From: Paralithodes platypus
Lineage: Eukaryota; Arthropoda; Malacostraca; Decapoda; Lithodidae
NCBI GenBank assembly: GCA_032716605.1
Contig: CM064572.1
Coordinates: 41,500,982-41,564,981 of the forward strand
Length of the DNA: 64,000 bases
Direction: 5' to 3'
The position numbers and the translations under genes are program-made. Positions 1-10,492 of the stretch are shown here, piece after piece. Positions within the stretch are counted from its first letter, which is position 1, and the number at the start of each line of letters is the position of its first letter. The notes beneath the pieces are model-generated. The model saw only the letters and a list, made by a program, of their open reading frames with translations. It had not been told where the DNA came from and ran no database searches.

Positions 1-388
1 AAGCATGGCCACAAACTGAAGATCATATTACATCATTAGTCTCATTTATTTTTCCTTTATCACGACAATCTCTAAGCGTGAGTCACCATAGACAAGGACA
101 TTGCATATATTTTTCAATGAACTCCACCCAAAAATCCTTATCCGTGGACGTAGCCCAACAAATGTTACTATGGAACTAAAGTACATCGTACGACGACGCC
201 ATAAACATGTAGATCTTCGGGCGCCTGATCTGAAACGGAAGCCAAGAACCTGAAGGTGGCAGGCTGTGAGAGGTCCGACTGACTCCCCCCACTTTTGGTC
301 GGAAGAGAACCCCAGACACAATACAATTAGTTTACGATTCCGGCGAACGGATCCAGCGATCGTATCGTCTATAGGGGCCTTTAATAGT
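1..388. other. Unassigned sequence
   Basis: No coding region, RNA gene or repeat that I recognise. Open frames here are short and have no recognisable motif. Confidence 0.5.
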
Positions 389-537
389 GGTAGAATAGCG
401 AGAGAGATGCAACACTTCAGTGAAGAGAGAGAGATTGCAAAGAGTCAGTGAGTGGACGTGAGTAAATAAGACAAAAGGCTGTCTTTTCTATTTTGTCAAG
501 AGGTGCTGTGTGAGAGGATCCTCCCCCCACAAACACA
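389..537 (-). mobile_element. LINE-1 (jockey-like) 3' fragment
   Basis: The reverse complement matches the 3' part of the plus-strand LINE-1 copy at 1552-3100, roughly its bases 2600-2760, including the stretch behind the RT that encodes the C-terminal arginine and serine-rich tail. It stops at the (TA)n tract on its right. It is a short dead fragment with several substitutions and no intact frame. Confidence 0.75.
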
Positions 538-621
538 TACATATATATATACTGTATATATATATAAAAAGTATATATATATACAGTATATATATATATA
601 AAAAGTATATATTTATATACC

Positions 622-668
<47 letters not shown>

Positions 669-720
669 TGTATATATATAATATATATATATATATATAC
701 CGGTATATATTTACAGTATA
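537..720. repeat. (TA)n microsatellite
   Basis: A nearly pure TA tract broken by CCGG, CAG and CTG interruptions such as 'accggtat' and 'tacagtat'. Reading frames through it give Tyr-Ile repeats and are not genes. The fold-back element 721-1509 is embedded in this tract, which resumes at 1510. Confidence 0.95.
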
Positions 721-1509
721 TACAGGGTGTCCCGCGAGTTTGGTCAAATACTTCCAGAGATGAAAGATTAAGTAATTCTAAGTAAAAACTGTTTTATACA
801 CATAGGCTTTTTGGGGCATTGTTTTGTAGTTATGGACCCTTAAAGTCGACATATTGGTGTTTTTTGTAGTTGCTAACCCTGTTTTTCTTCAATAAGATGA
901 GGATAGGAAAAAAAACTATAAAGTGTATTATGAAGCATGATATCAACACTTCAAACTAACACCAAAAACTTGCCTACATCGTACTTCATATTCCGTTGGC
1001 ATGGAGTTGAATATTACAAGAAACCATCAAAACTTAATGTTAAGCTTATCATCACGGAAAGAAGAAAGTAGCTACAGAGGATTGTTTGTTGTGTTCATGA
1101 AGTATTGATACCATGCACCATCATACAGCATTTAACATTATCGCTATTTATTTTCATTACTCGGAAAATGGGTTTAAACTGACAGAAAACACCAAAACAA
1201 TCCTATGTAGCTCCTTTCTTCTTTCTGCTGATGATGAGCTTAAAATTAAGTTTTGTTGGATTCTTGTAATATTCAGTTTGAAGTATTGATATCATGCTTC
1301 ATAATACACTTTATAGTTTTTTCCCATCCTCATCTTATTGAAGAAAAACAGGGTTAGCAACTACTAAAAACACCAAAATGCCGATTTTAAGGGTCCATAG
1401 CTACAAAGGAATGCCCCAAAAAGCCTATGTGTATATAACAGTTTTTGCTTAGAATTACCTAATCTTTCTTCTCTGGAAGTATTTGACAAAACTCGCGGGA
1501 CACCCTGTA
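721..1509. mobile_element. Fold-back MITE with arms starting TACAGGGTGTCCC
   Basis: The two halves are inverted copies of each other over almost their whole length. The left end TACAGGGTGTCCCGCGAG is matched by the inverse at the right end. Inner segments also pair: 1008-1088 against the inverse of about 1196-1275. No coding capacity. It sits inside (TA)n, so a TA target duplication, as made by IS630-Tc1-mariner elements, is possible but cannot be proven. The family is not identified. Confidence 0.75.
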
Positions 1510-1551
1510 TATATATATATATATATATATATACAGTATATATATATATTC
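1510..1551. repeat. (TA)n microsatellite, right part
   Basis: Continuation of the TA tract that the fold-back element interrupts; it also marks the truncated 5' end of the following LINE. Confidence 0.85.
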
Positions 1552-3100
1552 AGTACACTCAAAAACTATGCTTCCGTGCTGACTCCCTGCCTAGGCAAAC
1601 TCTTTCGTCTCTGTCTATCCTCTAATGTCTTCTCTTCATGCTGGAAGTTTGCTGTCATTCAACCTGTCCCAAAGAAGGGTGGCCGCTCTCAACCCTCCAA
1701 CTATCGTCCAATTGCTCTCATCTCTTGTATTTCTAAAGTTTTTGAAACTATTCTTGCTTCCAAATTTCTTAAGCATTTCTCTTCTCATAATCTGCTCTCA
1801 GATCGCCAGTATGGCTTCCTTAAGGGTCGCTCTACTGGTGATCTTCTTTCATATCTTACTAACTCTTGGTCATCCTCCTTTCGGGACTTCGGTGAGACTT
1901 TTTCTATTGCACTAGACATATCGAAAGCCTTCGATAAAGTCTGGCACAAATCTTTAATTTCTAAACTACCCTCCTTCGGTTTCTATCCCTCCATCTGTGC
2001 CTTTGTCTCTAATTTCCTCTCCGGCCGTTCCATATTTGCGGTTGTGGACGGCCATCGCTCACTTCCTCACCCTATAAACTCCGGTGTTCCTCAGGGCTCT
2101 GTCCTATCTCCTACTCTCTTTCTAATTTTTATTTATGACCCTCTCAACTGTACCTCAACTCCCATCCATTCATACGCAGATGACTCAACCTTACACTACT
2201 ACATTAGTTTTTCAGAACGCCCAAGCCAGTAATTCCTCAACGACAAATGGAATGAAGCAATAGAACACTTAAATTCTGATCTAACTACTTTCTCCAATTG
2301 GGGCAGAGAAAACCTTGTTCCCTTTAATGCTTCCAAAACCCAATTTCTCCATCTATCTACCTGTAAGGAACTCCCTGCGGACTGTCCCTTATTCTTCAAC
2401 AATACAAAAATCAATCCGTCATCTTCTTTCAATATTCTTGGTGTCTCTTTTTCTTCTGCTCTCAGTTGGAAAGACCATATTACCAGTCTTGCTAAGGCAG
2501 CCTCCCAGAAGCTGGGTGTGCTCAACTGCCTTAGGGGGTTCTTTACCCCTGCACAGCTTCTTGCTCTGTACAGGGGCATAGTGCGTCCTTGTATTGAGTA
2601 TTGTTCACATGTGTGGGGAGGTTCCTCTCACATCGCTCTCCTAGACAAAATTGAAAGGAAGGCCTTTCGTATCATTAACTCCCGTCCACTCACCAACTCT
2701 CTGCAATCTCTCTCTCTTCGCCGCAATGTTGCATCTCTCTCGCTATTCTATCGCTACTATAATAATCAGTGTTCCTCAGAGCTTTCCCAGTGTATACCAC
2801 CTCCTTTATGTAGGGCACATGGTACCCGTCTTGTAACACAATCCCACTAATACTCTGTGCAACTCTCCAACCCAAGAGTGGAATGTTACTCTCAGACTTT
2901 CTTCTATTCAACAGCTGAGCTCTGAAACTCTCTCCCAGAATAAGTTTTTCCCTCTTCCTATGACTTAAATTGCTTCAAACTCCGTGTGTCCAGGCATTTT
3001 GGCTCGAACGTCCCTTGATTTTGGCCCTGACACTCTTTCAACTTTGGAAAAGGCACTCGCTATAGGCAGTTCTGCCTTTTGCCTCCCTCACTCACATAGA
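1552..3100 (+). pseudogene. LINE-1 (jockey-like) copy, 5'-truncated RT
   Basis: A reverse transcriptase of a jockey-like non-LTR retrotransposon. Visible RT blocks are the 'NYRPIAL' start, 'LDISKAFDKVW', 'SGVPQGSVLSP' and the catalytic YADD at 2173-2184. The endonuclease half is absent, so the copy is 5'-truncated, starting at a (TA)n tract. The frame breaks by a stop near 2230 and is picked up again in another frame about 2226-2850 ('PCIEYCSHVWGG', the usual post-RT region). The last recognisable 3' sequence is 'ctccctcactcacatag', shared with other LINE-1 copies in the window, followed directly by (TA)n. Five LINE-1 pieces occur in this window; this one is the clearest for the RT. Confidence 0.85.
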
Positions 3101-3104
3101 AAAA

Positions 3105-3186
<82 letters not shown>

Positions 3187-3194
3187 TATATAGG

Positions 3195-3256
<62 letters not shown>

Positions 3257-3257
3257 G

Positions 3258-3289
<32 letters not shown>

Positions 3290-3304
3290 CTGTATATATA
3301 TACA

Positions 3305-3361
<57 letters not shown>

Positions 3362-3375
3362 GGTATATATATATA
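3101..3375. repeat. (TA)n microsatellite
   Basis: A long TA tract with CAG, CTG, GCC and CCGG interruptions, directly behind the LINE-1 3' end. It may have expanded from the LINE's tail. Tyr-Ile frames on both strands are artefacts. Confidence 0.95.
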
Positions 3376-3488
3376 AACCTCACACATACACGAGAGCCAC
3401 TAAATGTTTATAAATGTTTATATGTACATGCTCTCAGCCTATGCCCGAGAGGGTAGTTGGAATATAGAACAAGAAAAAAAAAAAAAAA

Positions 3489-3552
3489 CCGGACTCGAAC
3501 CGCCAAACAGTACTCGAACCAACACGCACACAAGCTAGCGTAATGAGAAACA
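3489..3552 (-). other. tRNA-like promoter segment, possible SINE head
   Basis: On the minus strand there is a good box-B match, GGTTCGAGTCC (3491-3501), preceded by a weaker box-A-like TAGCTTGTGTG and followed by CGG and a long T run that could stop RNA polymerase III. I could not fold it into a proper cloverleaf, so it is not called a tRNA gene. A tRNA-derived SINE remnant is the likelier reading. Confidence 0.35.
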
Positions 3553-3915
3553 ACCCACACATAGGATATGGGGCACATCCAAAATTTTAGACCTATTTAT
3601 CACAAACAACATCTCTTTGATAACAAGGACACGAACAGTACCTGACTTGAGCGATCATGGCATGATACTAGTTGACACAAACATAAAACCTACCATACAA
3701 AAACAATTGCCCAGAAACATTTACCTATACAACAGAGAGGACATTGGTCAAGGGTGCCATCTCGTTGGACTTAGCTCAATACAGAGACACCTTCTTTGAC
3801 AACGATGATATGGACAATTCTGTTCAAACGAATTGGACCAGAATCTGTGACTGAATTCAATACATCATGGACAAGTACATCCCCAAGAAAACTGTAACAC
3901 GTAACCAGTCACACA
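3553..3915 (+). pseudogene. LINE-2 (CR1-like) endonuclease fragment
   Basis: The translation contains 'GTSKILDLFITNN' and 'PDLSDHGMILVD', the C-terminal blocks of an APE-type endonuclease: the SDH motif carries a catalytic Asp and His. These resemble CR1-like LINEs. The frame breaks after about position 3800, although related residues continue in other frames. The fragment ends where a minus-strand LINE-1 fragment begins, so one was inserted into or joined to the other. The rest of a LINE-2 lies separately at 26656-28790. Confidence 0.65.
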
Positions 3916-4604
3916 TTATGTTTTCTATGTGGATGAGGGAGACAAAAGGCAAAACTGTTTTTGACAAGTGCCTCTCCCAGAGTAAAGAGCGTGACAGGGC
4001 CAAAATCAAGGAACGTTCGAGCCAAAATGTCTGGACACACAGAGTTTGAAGCAATTTAAATCATAGGGAAAGATGGATTCAGGGAGAGCGTTCCAGTGCT
4101 CAGCTGTTGAACAGAAGACAGATTGTGAGCGTTATTTCACTCTTGAGTTGGAGAGTTGCACAGAGTAGGGGTGGGATTGTGTTGCAAGACGGGTGCTACG
4201 TATGTAGGGGAGGTGGTATACACTGAGAGAGCTCTGAGGAACACTAGTTATTGTAATAGCGATAGAATAACAAGAGAGATGCAACATTGCAGCGAAGAGA
4301 GAGAGAGAAGAGAGATTGTAGTGAATCAGTGATGAGATGAAAGGCTTTAATTTCTACTTTGTCTAGAAGTGCTGTGTGAGAGGATCCTTCCCACACATGC
4401 GAACAATACTCAATGCATGGACGCACTGTGCACTTGTACAGAGCAAGAAGTTGAGCAGGGGTAAAGAACCCCCTGAGGCAGTTGAGCACACCCATCTTCT
4501 GAGAAGCCATTTTAATAAGAGTTGTAATATGGTTTTTCCAAGAGAGATCAGAAGAAAATGAGACACCTAGAATAATAAGAGAGGATGAAGGGTTGATTTT
4601 TGCA
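3916..4604 (-). pseudogene. LINE-1 3' fragment, minus strand
   Basis: Reverse-strand copy of the LINE-1 3' half: the frame 4244-4510 holds 'VLNCLRGFFTPAQLLALY' and 'RPCIEYCSHVW', nearly identical to the plus-strand copy at 1552-3100. The 3' end near 3916 shows the same 'ctatgtg.gagggag.caaaaggca' signature as the other copies. There is a frame break near 4310. RT catalytic blocks are absent, so it is a dead fragment. Confidence 0.8.
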
Positions 4605-4851
4605 TTTGAAATTCAAATTGAAATATTTTATTTTGCCTTTAGTATACAATACAATTTTGCTTACAAATTATTTGTTAAAAATATAATGATAATAATACAA
4701 AAACAAGGCTGAGCCTTTTGAGAGATATCTCTCGTAAAGGCACCTGGCTATAACTCGATCTATCAAAATTTAAGTGTATATAATATATTCAGTCACAGTT
4801 ATGTGCCCTGGGAACTACGTGTTGTAAAAAATGTTAAATTCGAAAAGGTAC
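4605..4851. other. AT-rich flank of Gypsy A
   Basis: No coding region. This is the original sequence into which Gypsy A went; its continuation should be at 13377. Confidence 0.5.
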
Positions 4852-6222
4852 TGTTACGACTGAGGTTCAAATATATCAGGGCTCTTATTCATTGGACTAG
4901 TAATGGCATAAATGCTACAACGGAAAGCGCTAGATCCAACCTCTGATGTATATTCCCAGTGAACAAAGAACAAAAATACTCTCCAGAGTTCTATATGCAA
5001 TAATAGGTTATTAAACTTTCAATAAATGTGCATCTACTCTAGGCTTAATGTTATATGAAAACAGCCTATTACTACCTATAACCGAAGGTGCTTGGTTATG
5101 GTATGCAAAGTAAGGTGGTAAGAGAAGTACAGCTTACGTTACTTTAATCAATAAATGTCAGGCACTCCTGCATGAAAGAAAGTGCACTAAAGTCCTTCAA
5201 CACCAACAAGGAATCTTCTTTAAATGTTAGATGCTATCAAGATGCTCGAATCGGAAATGGAACCCAAAAAGGCAGGCAGCGGAACAATGCTCGTGCAGGC
5301 TATGCACACAAAAAGGCAGGAGATATAATGCAGTCGGAGCCAAGAATATCCTAAACGCCACAACAATAATAATAATCGCCACGACAATGCAGTATTCCTA
5401 TCAACAAAAAGAGCCTAAGTCGTTTGTGTCTCAATACATCAAACTAGGCTGCGAAATGCTTGTGTAATCATAAACGGGTATGCATAAAAAGAGTAATTGG
5501 TTTAATATACTTAATGTCTACTGTGACTGATAAAGTCTAGCTAGAGTCAATGATACGAGATACTGGTGCGCATGGCATGCCGCATAGCCTAGTGCAAATC
5601 TCAAGTCTGTGCGTCAAATATTACGTTATAGGAAAGGGTAGCTCTCTTGAGAAACCTTAATACCGAAGTATTAAGCGTTCTCCTGGTGTACCTCAAAGAC
5701 AAACAACGAGCTTAGAACAGTGCAGAATGGTATAGGCAAAAAGCCCTCATTCGTGCATGCTCTACTCTCAATGGCACACAGACTAGAATTTACCCAATCA
5801 ACTCCAGTTCTCAGGTATGTCGTGCAGCTTTTAACTAAAGCCAGCACCCATCGGAAACAATACCTTATAGTATCAGACTCCTAGTCTAGCATTATCTAAT
5901 CCAGCAGAACACTAATAATTATAGGAAGCGGTACTGAACAATATGAATGCCAACCAATGCTTCGTGATCAACTTATCTTAACAACTAAACATACATGGGT
6001 TATATCAGACCTTAAAGCACAATACAACTGGCCAGCATGATGCTGATTATGCAGAGTTAACCAGAGGGGATATAATATTAATAAAAGTTGGTGAAAGGTA
6101 TGGAAAATGAGAGAGATAGGCAGAGGAAAAGGTTCTCAGGTGCAGAGAGGGTGACAGGTATCAAAGGGATAAGAGGGATGCGTTCTAGAAACCAGATCTG
6201 AGGGAGAGAGTGGCGAGGGAGC

Positions 6223-6235
6223 TGTATATATACTA
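6223..6235 (-). promoter_or_regulatory. TATA box of Gypsy A 3' LTR
   Basis: Minus-strand TAGTATATATACA in the middle of the LTR, with a pyrimidine-rich stretch and 'ctcagat' about 25-35 bases downstream that could be the start site. The same box is present in the 5' LTR at 12929-12941. Confidence 0.55.
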
Positions 6236-6307
6236 GCACTAGCTCGAGCCGCGTGGGAAAAAGCGGTAACAAGTCCTCCAGCCAATACTAAAGAAGCCAG
6301 CCAAACG

Positions 6308-6374
6308 TGACGTCACAAAGCATGGTAAAAACTCCCTCAACGAATCCCCACGAGGCCAGCCAGCTATGACGTCA
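6308..6374. promoter_or_regulatory. Two TGACGTCA (CRE-like) sites in Gypsy A U3
   Basis: Perfect palindromes TGACGTCA at 6308-6315 and 6367-6374, 80-150 bases upstream of the LTR TATA box in the element's direction. Both are kept in the other LTR at 13015-13022 and 13075-13082. CREB/ATF-type bZIP proteins bind this octamer; that they act here is inference. Confidence 0.5.
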
Positions 6375-6673
6375 TCGATTATAGCAAAACACTGCGTGCC
6401 TCCTCTCAGTCTGTTCTACTCTCTCTCTCTCTCTCTCTCTCTCAATTCCTATCATTACTACTTAATGATAAAACATATACTTTGCAATAAAATATATAAA
6501 GCCTTGACATGGGTGAAAACAAAGAGCCATTCTGGACTGCCCATGACACGAGCTTTCATATGATATAAAGCACACAACAATACACCAACTGTAGCCACAT
6601 CCACTGCCCTGGCGATCCTAGCGAGTCACTGTAGGACAAGCCATGCGGTTCTAACGGAGTGGTTAACGTCACA

Positions 6674-7143
6674 CCCCCCCAAGATTTTTCTCAGAGGCCC
6701 AAGGCTCACAAAAATCTGATTGTTAGAACCCATGCTATATCTCTACTTCCCATCACCCAGCGGCAGTAAAATATCTGGCCCAGTTCTCAACAAAACATTT
6801 CACAAAATTATAACCCTCCCCAACACAATAGGTTAAATCATATGTAGTTATGCTCCTCAAGAGCGAGCTTCTCTAGCCCAGCATTCTGAGAGGAGTGCAA
6901 CTCAGAATTACTGCTATAACATACTGACAAAATTCAACTATCAAAGAAAGAGTTTTTATTTAATTTTTATGTTTTTAATTTGTTTATTTCGGCTGCACTA
7001 TAGGGGCAAGCCTAGTTTTTCTTCTATACCAAATGCTCAACTCCTGCTTTACGACCCAATACGCTGGGCTACAACCGCGAGCCAACAAGCACCAAGCGCA
7101 AAATACTATTCAAACTAAAGCAGGAGGCTACCCGTGTGTCAAT
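6674..7143 (-). other. Gypsy A 3' untranslated region with polypurine tract
   Basis: Between the RNase H end and the 3' LTR. The minus-strand sequence directly before the LTR is CTTGGGGGGG, the polypurine tract for plus-strand priming (6674-6684). Gypsy B and C have the same CTTGGG(G)n arrangement at this point. Confidence 0.7.
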
Positions 7144-7971
7144 CTACCCAGGATCATATACCCTTGAAAGACAATCTGCAACCACGTTGTCACAACCGGC
7201 AATATGGCGTATGTCCAGGTTATATACCAATAACCTTAGTGACCACCTGGTCAGCCTCATATTCCGATTGTGAAACTGGTCCAAGAACTTGAGAGGGTGA
7301 TGATCTGTGTAAACTACAACGACCGGACCATAGGCTGGAACATAGACCCCGAAATGCCCCAGCGCAAGCACAACTGCCCGCAGCTCCTCCTCGACAACAG
7401 AGCAGCTCTCCTGGGCCGAATTGAACTTCTCCGAGCAGAAACTAACAGGATGCTCCAGCCCATCATCGTCCTTTTTCACAAGGACGGCACCAGCCCCCAC
7501 ACCACTAGAATCCGTTGCTAGTTGGAAAGGTAGGCTAAAGTCAGGGGCCCTGAGGATCGGGTGAGTGCACAACAGGTGTTTTACTACTCTAAACGCCTTC
7601 TCACACTCAGGCGCCCATTTGACTTTCTTATCCTTCCAGTTATCCTCCACCTGAGCTTGACTGTCCCGTTCTCCTTCTCCACCTTGACTGCTAAACGTCA
7701 TCACAGGCACAGTGAGAGGCTCAGGGGGGTGCCTCACATACTCCTTCATGAGATTAACGTGACATAACTGATTGCGCATACGTCTGTCTGGAGCGGCCAC
7801 CAAGCAGTCCAGGTCCGATAGCCTCTCACCCACCCTATAAGGACCAGTGTACTTCGCGGATAAGGGATGACCTACAAGGGGCAGTAGAATCAACACCTCC
7901 TGACCCACGTGAAACTCCCTGAGTTTAACCTGGAGGTCGTACCTGTCCTTCATGAGGGCCTGAGAGCTAGT
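7144..7971 (-). pseudogene. Gypsy A pol: integrase C-terminus fused to RNase H
   Basis: The frame reads integrase C-terminal domain ('GQEVLILLPLVGHPLSAKYTGPYRV', here quoted in part) up to 'PEPLTVPVM', then jumps at about 7635 directly to 'KWAPECEKAFRVVKHLLCTHPIL' of the RNase H linker. RNase H follows: 'LATDSSGVGAGAVL' (first Asp), 'VYTDHHPLKFLDQF' (Asp) and 'VVADCLSR' (last Asp). The entire RT palm and fingers, roughly 330 residues in Gypsy B, are deleted in frame. The catalytic Glu block reads 'EEELRAVVLALGHF', slightly changed. Product would have no RT activity. Confidence 0.85.
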
Positions 7972-8460
7972 CTAATTACGGGCAGCCAACTCCAGACTGC
8001 GCAACATCCGTTCTCGACTGTCGGGGACATACTTGAGCATAGAACAAGGTTTATCTGCACCCTCCCATACTTCTTTAACCATATGGAGAGGCCCTCTGAC
8101 ACGTCCAAAAGACGAGCTCATTAGGGCTGAATCCCAAACTTTCCCCAGGTACCTCCCGTGCAGCAAACAAAACATATGGCAGGCCAAGATCCCAACCTTT
8201 CCCACTCTCAAAGCAACAATAACGAAGCACAGATTCCAAGGCTGAGTGCCATCGCTCTAACACACCCTGGCTCTCCGGATGATACACAGATGACACAACC
8301 GTAACAATCCCATGCTGCGGCATTGCTCGAACAAAGAGGCTAGAAGTGAAGTTGGATCCTTGGTCTAACTGAATCCTCTGCGGGTAACCATACCGGGAAA
8401 AATACTCTAGCAAGTTTCGGGAACCGTCTTCGCTGACCCATTTCTCATAGGGTACGCGTC
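7972..8460 (-). pseudogene. Gypsy A pol: integrase core fragment
   Basis: Contains 'LDQGSNFTS' (second catalytic Asp) and 'YHPESQGVLERWH' (catalytic Glu) of a DDE integrase, then 'LPYVLFAAREVPGESLGFSPNEL'. A frameshift near 8090 separates it from 'MVKEVWEGADKPCSMLKY', and a stop near 7970 ends that piece. The first catalytic Asp is lost by the deletion near 8500. Confidence 0.8.
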
Positions 8461-9137
8461 AGGGTACCTTGTTGATACCTCCATGATGGTCAGGGGATAC
8501 TTGGAAAAATCTCCCGACTGTGCATCACTGTCCTCCTTCAACTCGACAGCACCGGTACCACATTCAAGAACCTCCGGGTCTTCTAATTGCAATTTACAAA
8601 TGTCCGAAGGATCAAGCCTATCTAAGTGTTTGCGAAACAACTCATGCCCCCCTCCTACATTGAATTTAGCCTCCCGTTGCTCTCTCTCTCTGTGTATCGT
8701 TGCTGTCTCTTCGTCTTTTTAAGCTCATCTTCTGCCTTCTTACTAACAGTTAATGGGTCTTCTCCAGACTCGAAAATTGGTCCTAATAATGAGTCCCCGA
8801 GAATATCCGTTGATACTAAACTCTCAACCGCATCAACTTTCAACACCTTCTCGGTACCTTTCCTCCGCTTGTCTAAAGACTGTTGACCAGAATGTGACTC
8901 CCTGGACGCAAGAGATCTGGTGACAACACACGCCATAGGTTGCACCTGACACTTCTCAACCCACTCCTGCTCCTCCCTACTCACGTCGGCCGGCTTCTCG
9001 GCAACGACCCAGGGTGGAGCCTCAGAAGTAGGCCCTGCAAAGTCGTTGCCGAGAAGAAGGTCGACGCCCCCAACAGGTAACTTCTCCACAATTCCTACAT
9101 CCAGGTCACGAGTCACACCATCAACTTCCATCTTCAT
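8407..9137 (-). pseudogene. Gypsy A pol: post-protease linker and integrase N-terminal scraps
   Basis: Two overlapping frames cover the region that in Gypsy B is one frame: 9137-8655 ('LDVGIVEKLPVGGVDLLLGNDF', quoted only in part, behind the protease) and 8640-8407 ('LDRLDPSDICKLQLEDPEVL'). A frameshift lies near 8650. Near 8500 the text jumps from 'AQSGDF' to 'LTIMEVSTRYPDAYPMRNG'; the HHCC zinc finger and about 110 residues present in Gypsy B are missing. Confidence 0.8.
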
Positions 9138-9139
9138 TC

Positions 9140-10050
9140 TTACAAGCGGGTATGACCTTGTTGCATTAACCCCTGAACCACAACCACCCGCGCCGTATTT
9201 ACAGGTTTACCAGTGAAATTTCTCAACAATGTTTGCGATGCCCCAGTGTCACGCAAAATTCTCACCTCATGTCTTCTACTCCCCCACTCCACACAACCGA
9301 GTCCCTTGTGGTCACTAAAGGCATCACGGACAGGGAATAAGCCTTCCGGATCCTTCTGCACTGGCAGTGTATTTACCTCGGAAGAATTGCCTTTAACAAA
9401 CTCCGTTGTCCTCTTGAACATTCCAATGCCGTGAGCAAAAGACACGGCTGCCGGAGGAGGTCGACTAGGGCACTCATTTGCCTTATGACCCTCCTGGTGG
9501 CACTTAAAACACATAAATTTCGGTCTCGGCTTATACTGTGATGTAAAAGGCCCCTGACTTTTCTCATACGGCGTGGTGTAAGGTTTGGATTCAGTTTTAG
9601 TTTCATTGCTCTTTTGTTTAAATGTGTCATTGCTACGGGGAGGGGGAGGATAACGGTCCCTAGCACTTGCATCGTACTTCTGTGAGGACCCGCAACCCCG
9701 AATCAACGACAGCCGTCGATCAGCCATTTCTGCTGCTTCGACTAGAGTTCTTGGGTTTTTCTCCTTTAAGTTCAAAGTTAGATCACCGCCCGTGCTCTTA
9801 AAGAACTGCTCCAACATCATTAACTGCTTAACTCCATCAAACGTTGTTACCTTCTCAGATCGGAGCCAGTTCCCCATAGCATCGGACAAGTCCCGGGCGT
9901 GTTCCAAAAAGGTGCTATCTCTTCCCTTAGTTACACCCCGGAACTTCAAACGGTACGTTTCTGGTTGCAGTTCGTAAGCCCTCAGGACAGCCTCCTTGAG
10001 ATCCTCATACACAATACATGACTCCAAAGGTAACGCATCGTAGGCTTTAA
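9140..10050 (-). pseudogene. Gypsy A gag C-terminal half and protease
   Basis: SCAN-like capsid stretch ('VLRAYELQPETYRLKFRGVT' ... 'LMMLEQFFKSTGGDLTLNL' ... 'TLVEAAEMADRRLSLIRG'), then a CCHC nucleocapsid knuckle CFKCHQEGHKANEC, then the retropepsin signature 'RDTGASQTLLRNFTG'. The frame ends just behind the protease by a frameshift near 9140. Upstream it is cut off from the gag N-terminus by a MITE at 10051-10488. Confidence 0.85.
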
Positions 10051-10488
10051 CCCGTACAGCCCCAGCGACATGTCTGACGCGTCGGCGATGTATGTAACGC
10101 ATAGCCCCAGCGACGCGTCTGACGAGTCACCCTAATTGCTCCGACCGTAACCTCAGGTGTAGCCACTCGAGAGGGCTCAGATTTGTATGGGAACTGTGTA
10201 CGTATCCCACGCAACCGTGCCAATGGTTGAAAACTCTCAAAGTTAACGTGCGTGCGCGTGAGCGCGCAATAACCTAGTTTTTTGGGGTAATTGCCTTCAA
10301 TTTTTTACTCTTGTAAAATACGTTTTCGGGGGCTCTGTAGGACCATTCTTTAAGCTTTTTGAGCGGTTTTTCGTAGATTTTCCTTCATTCCTAACCCATT
10401 CGCTATTGTTTCTGGAATAAAACCATTTTTTGAAAACCGGCCGGGTTCTGGTGAACAAACAGTACAAAACTAGCCGGGGCTCCACGGG
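10051..10488. mobile_element. 438-bp MITE with CCCGT ends, TTAA target
   Basis: Lies between two TTAA copies, 10047-10050 and 10489-10492, inside gag. Its ends are CCCGTACAGCCCCAGCGAC and, inverted, CCCGTGGAGCCCCGGCTAG. The empty site is the homologous gag of Gypsy B, 'gggtcTTAAagcctacg' at 38939-38942. TTAA and CCC-type ends are typical of piggyBac-like elements. No coding capacity. Near the left end a 26-bp motif starting 'agccccagcgac' is repeated. Confidence 0.85.
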
Positions 10489-10492
10489 TTAA

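Larger units (their letters stand above)
4852..6673 (-). repeat. Gypsy A 3' LTR
   Basis: Direct repeat of 11559-13376. On the minus strand it starts TGTGACGTTAACC and ends CGTAACA, that is TG...CA. It contains a (CT)n tract at 6419-6443 and, in the U3 part, two TGACGTCA sites and a TATA box annotated separately. Short open frames inside (for example around 5172-5354 and 5231-5467) recur in the other LTR only because the LTRs are copies. Confidence 0.93.

Noticed and set aside
1483..1551. Tyr-Ile N-terminus in front of the LINE-1 RT
   Set aside because: It is translated fold-back end and (TA)n, not part of the LINE protein.
3060..3383. Tyr-Ile-rich frames on both strands
   Set aside because: (TA)n microsatellite translation.
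3489..3552. tRNA gene on the minus strand
   Set aside because: Box B is good, but I could not build acceptor, D and anticodon arms; kept only as a tRNA-like segment.
5172..5467. Paired small frames in the Gypsy A LTR
   Set aside because: Repeated at 11879-12174 because it is LTR sequence; no domain, overlapping frames.
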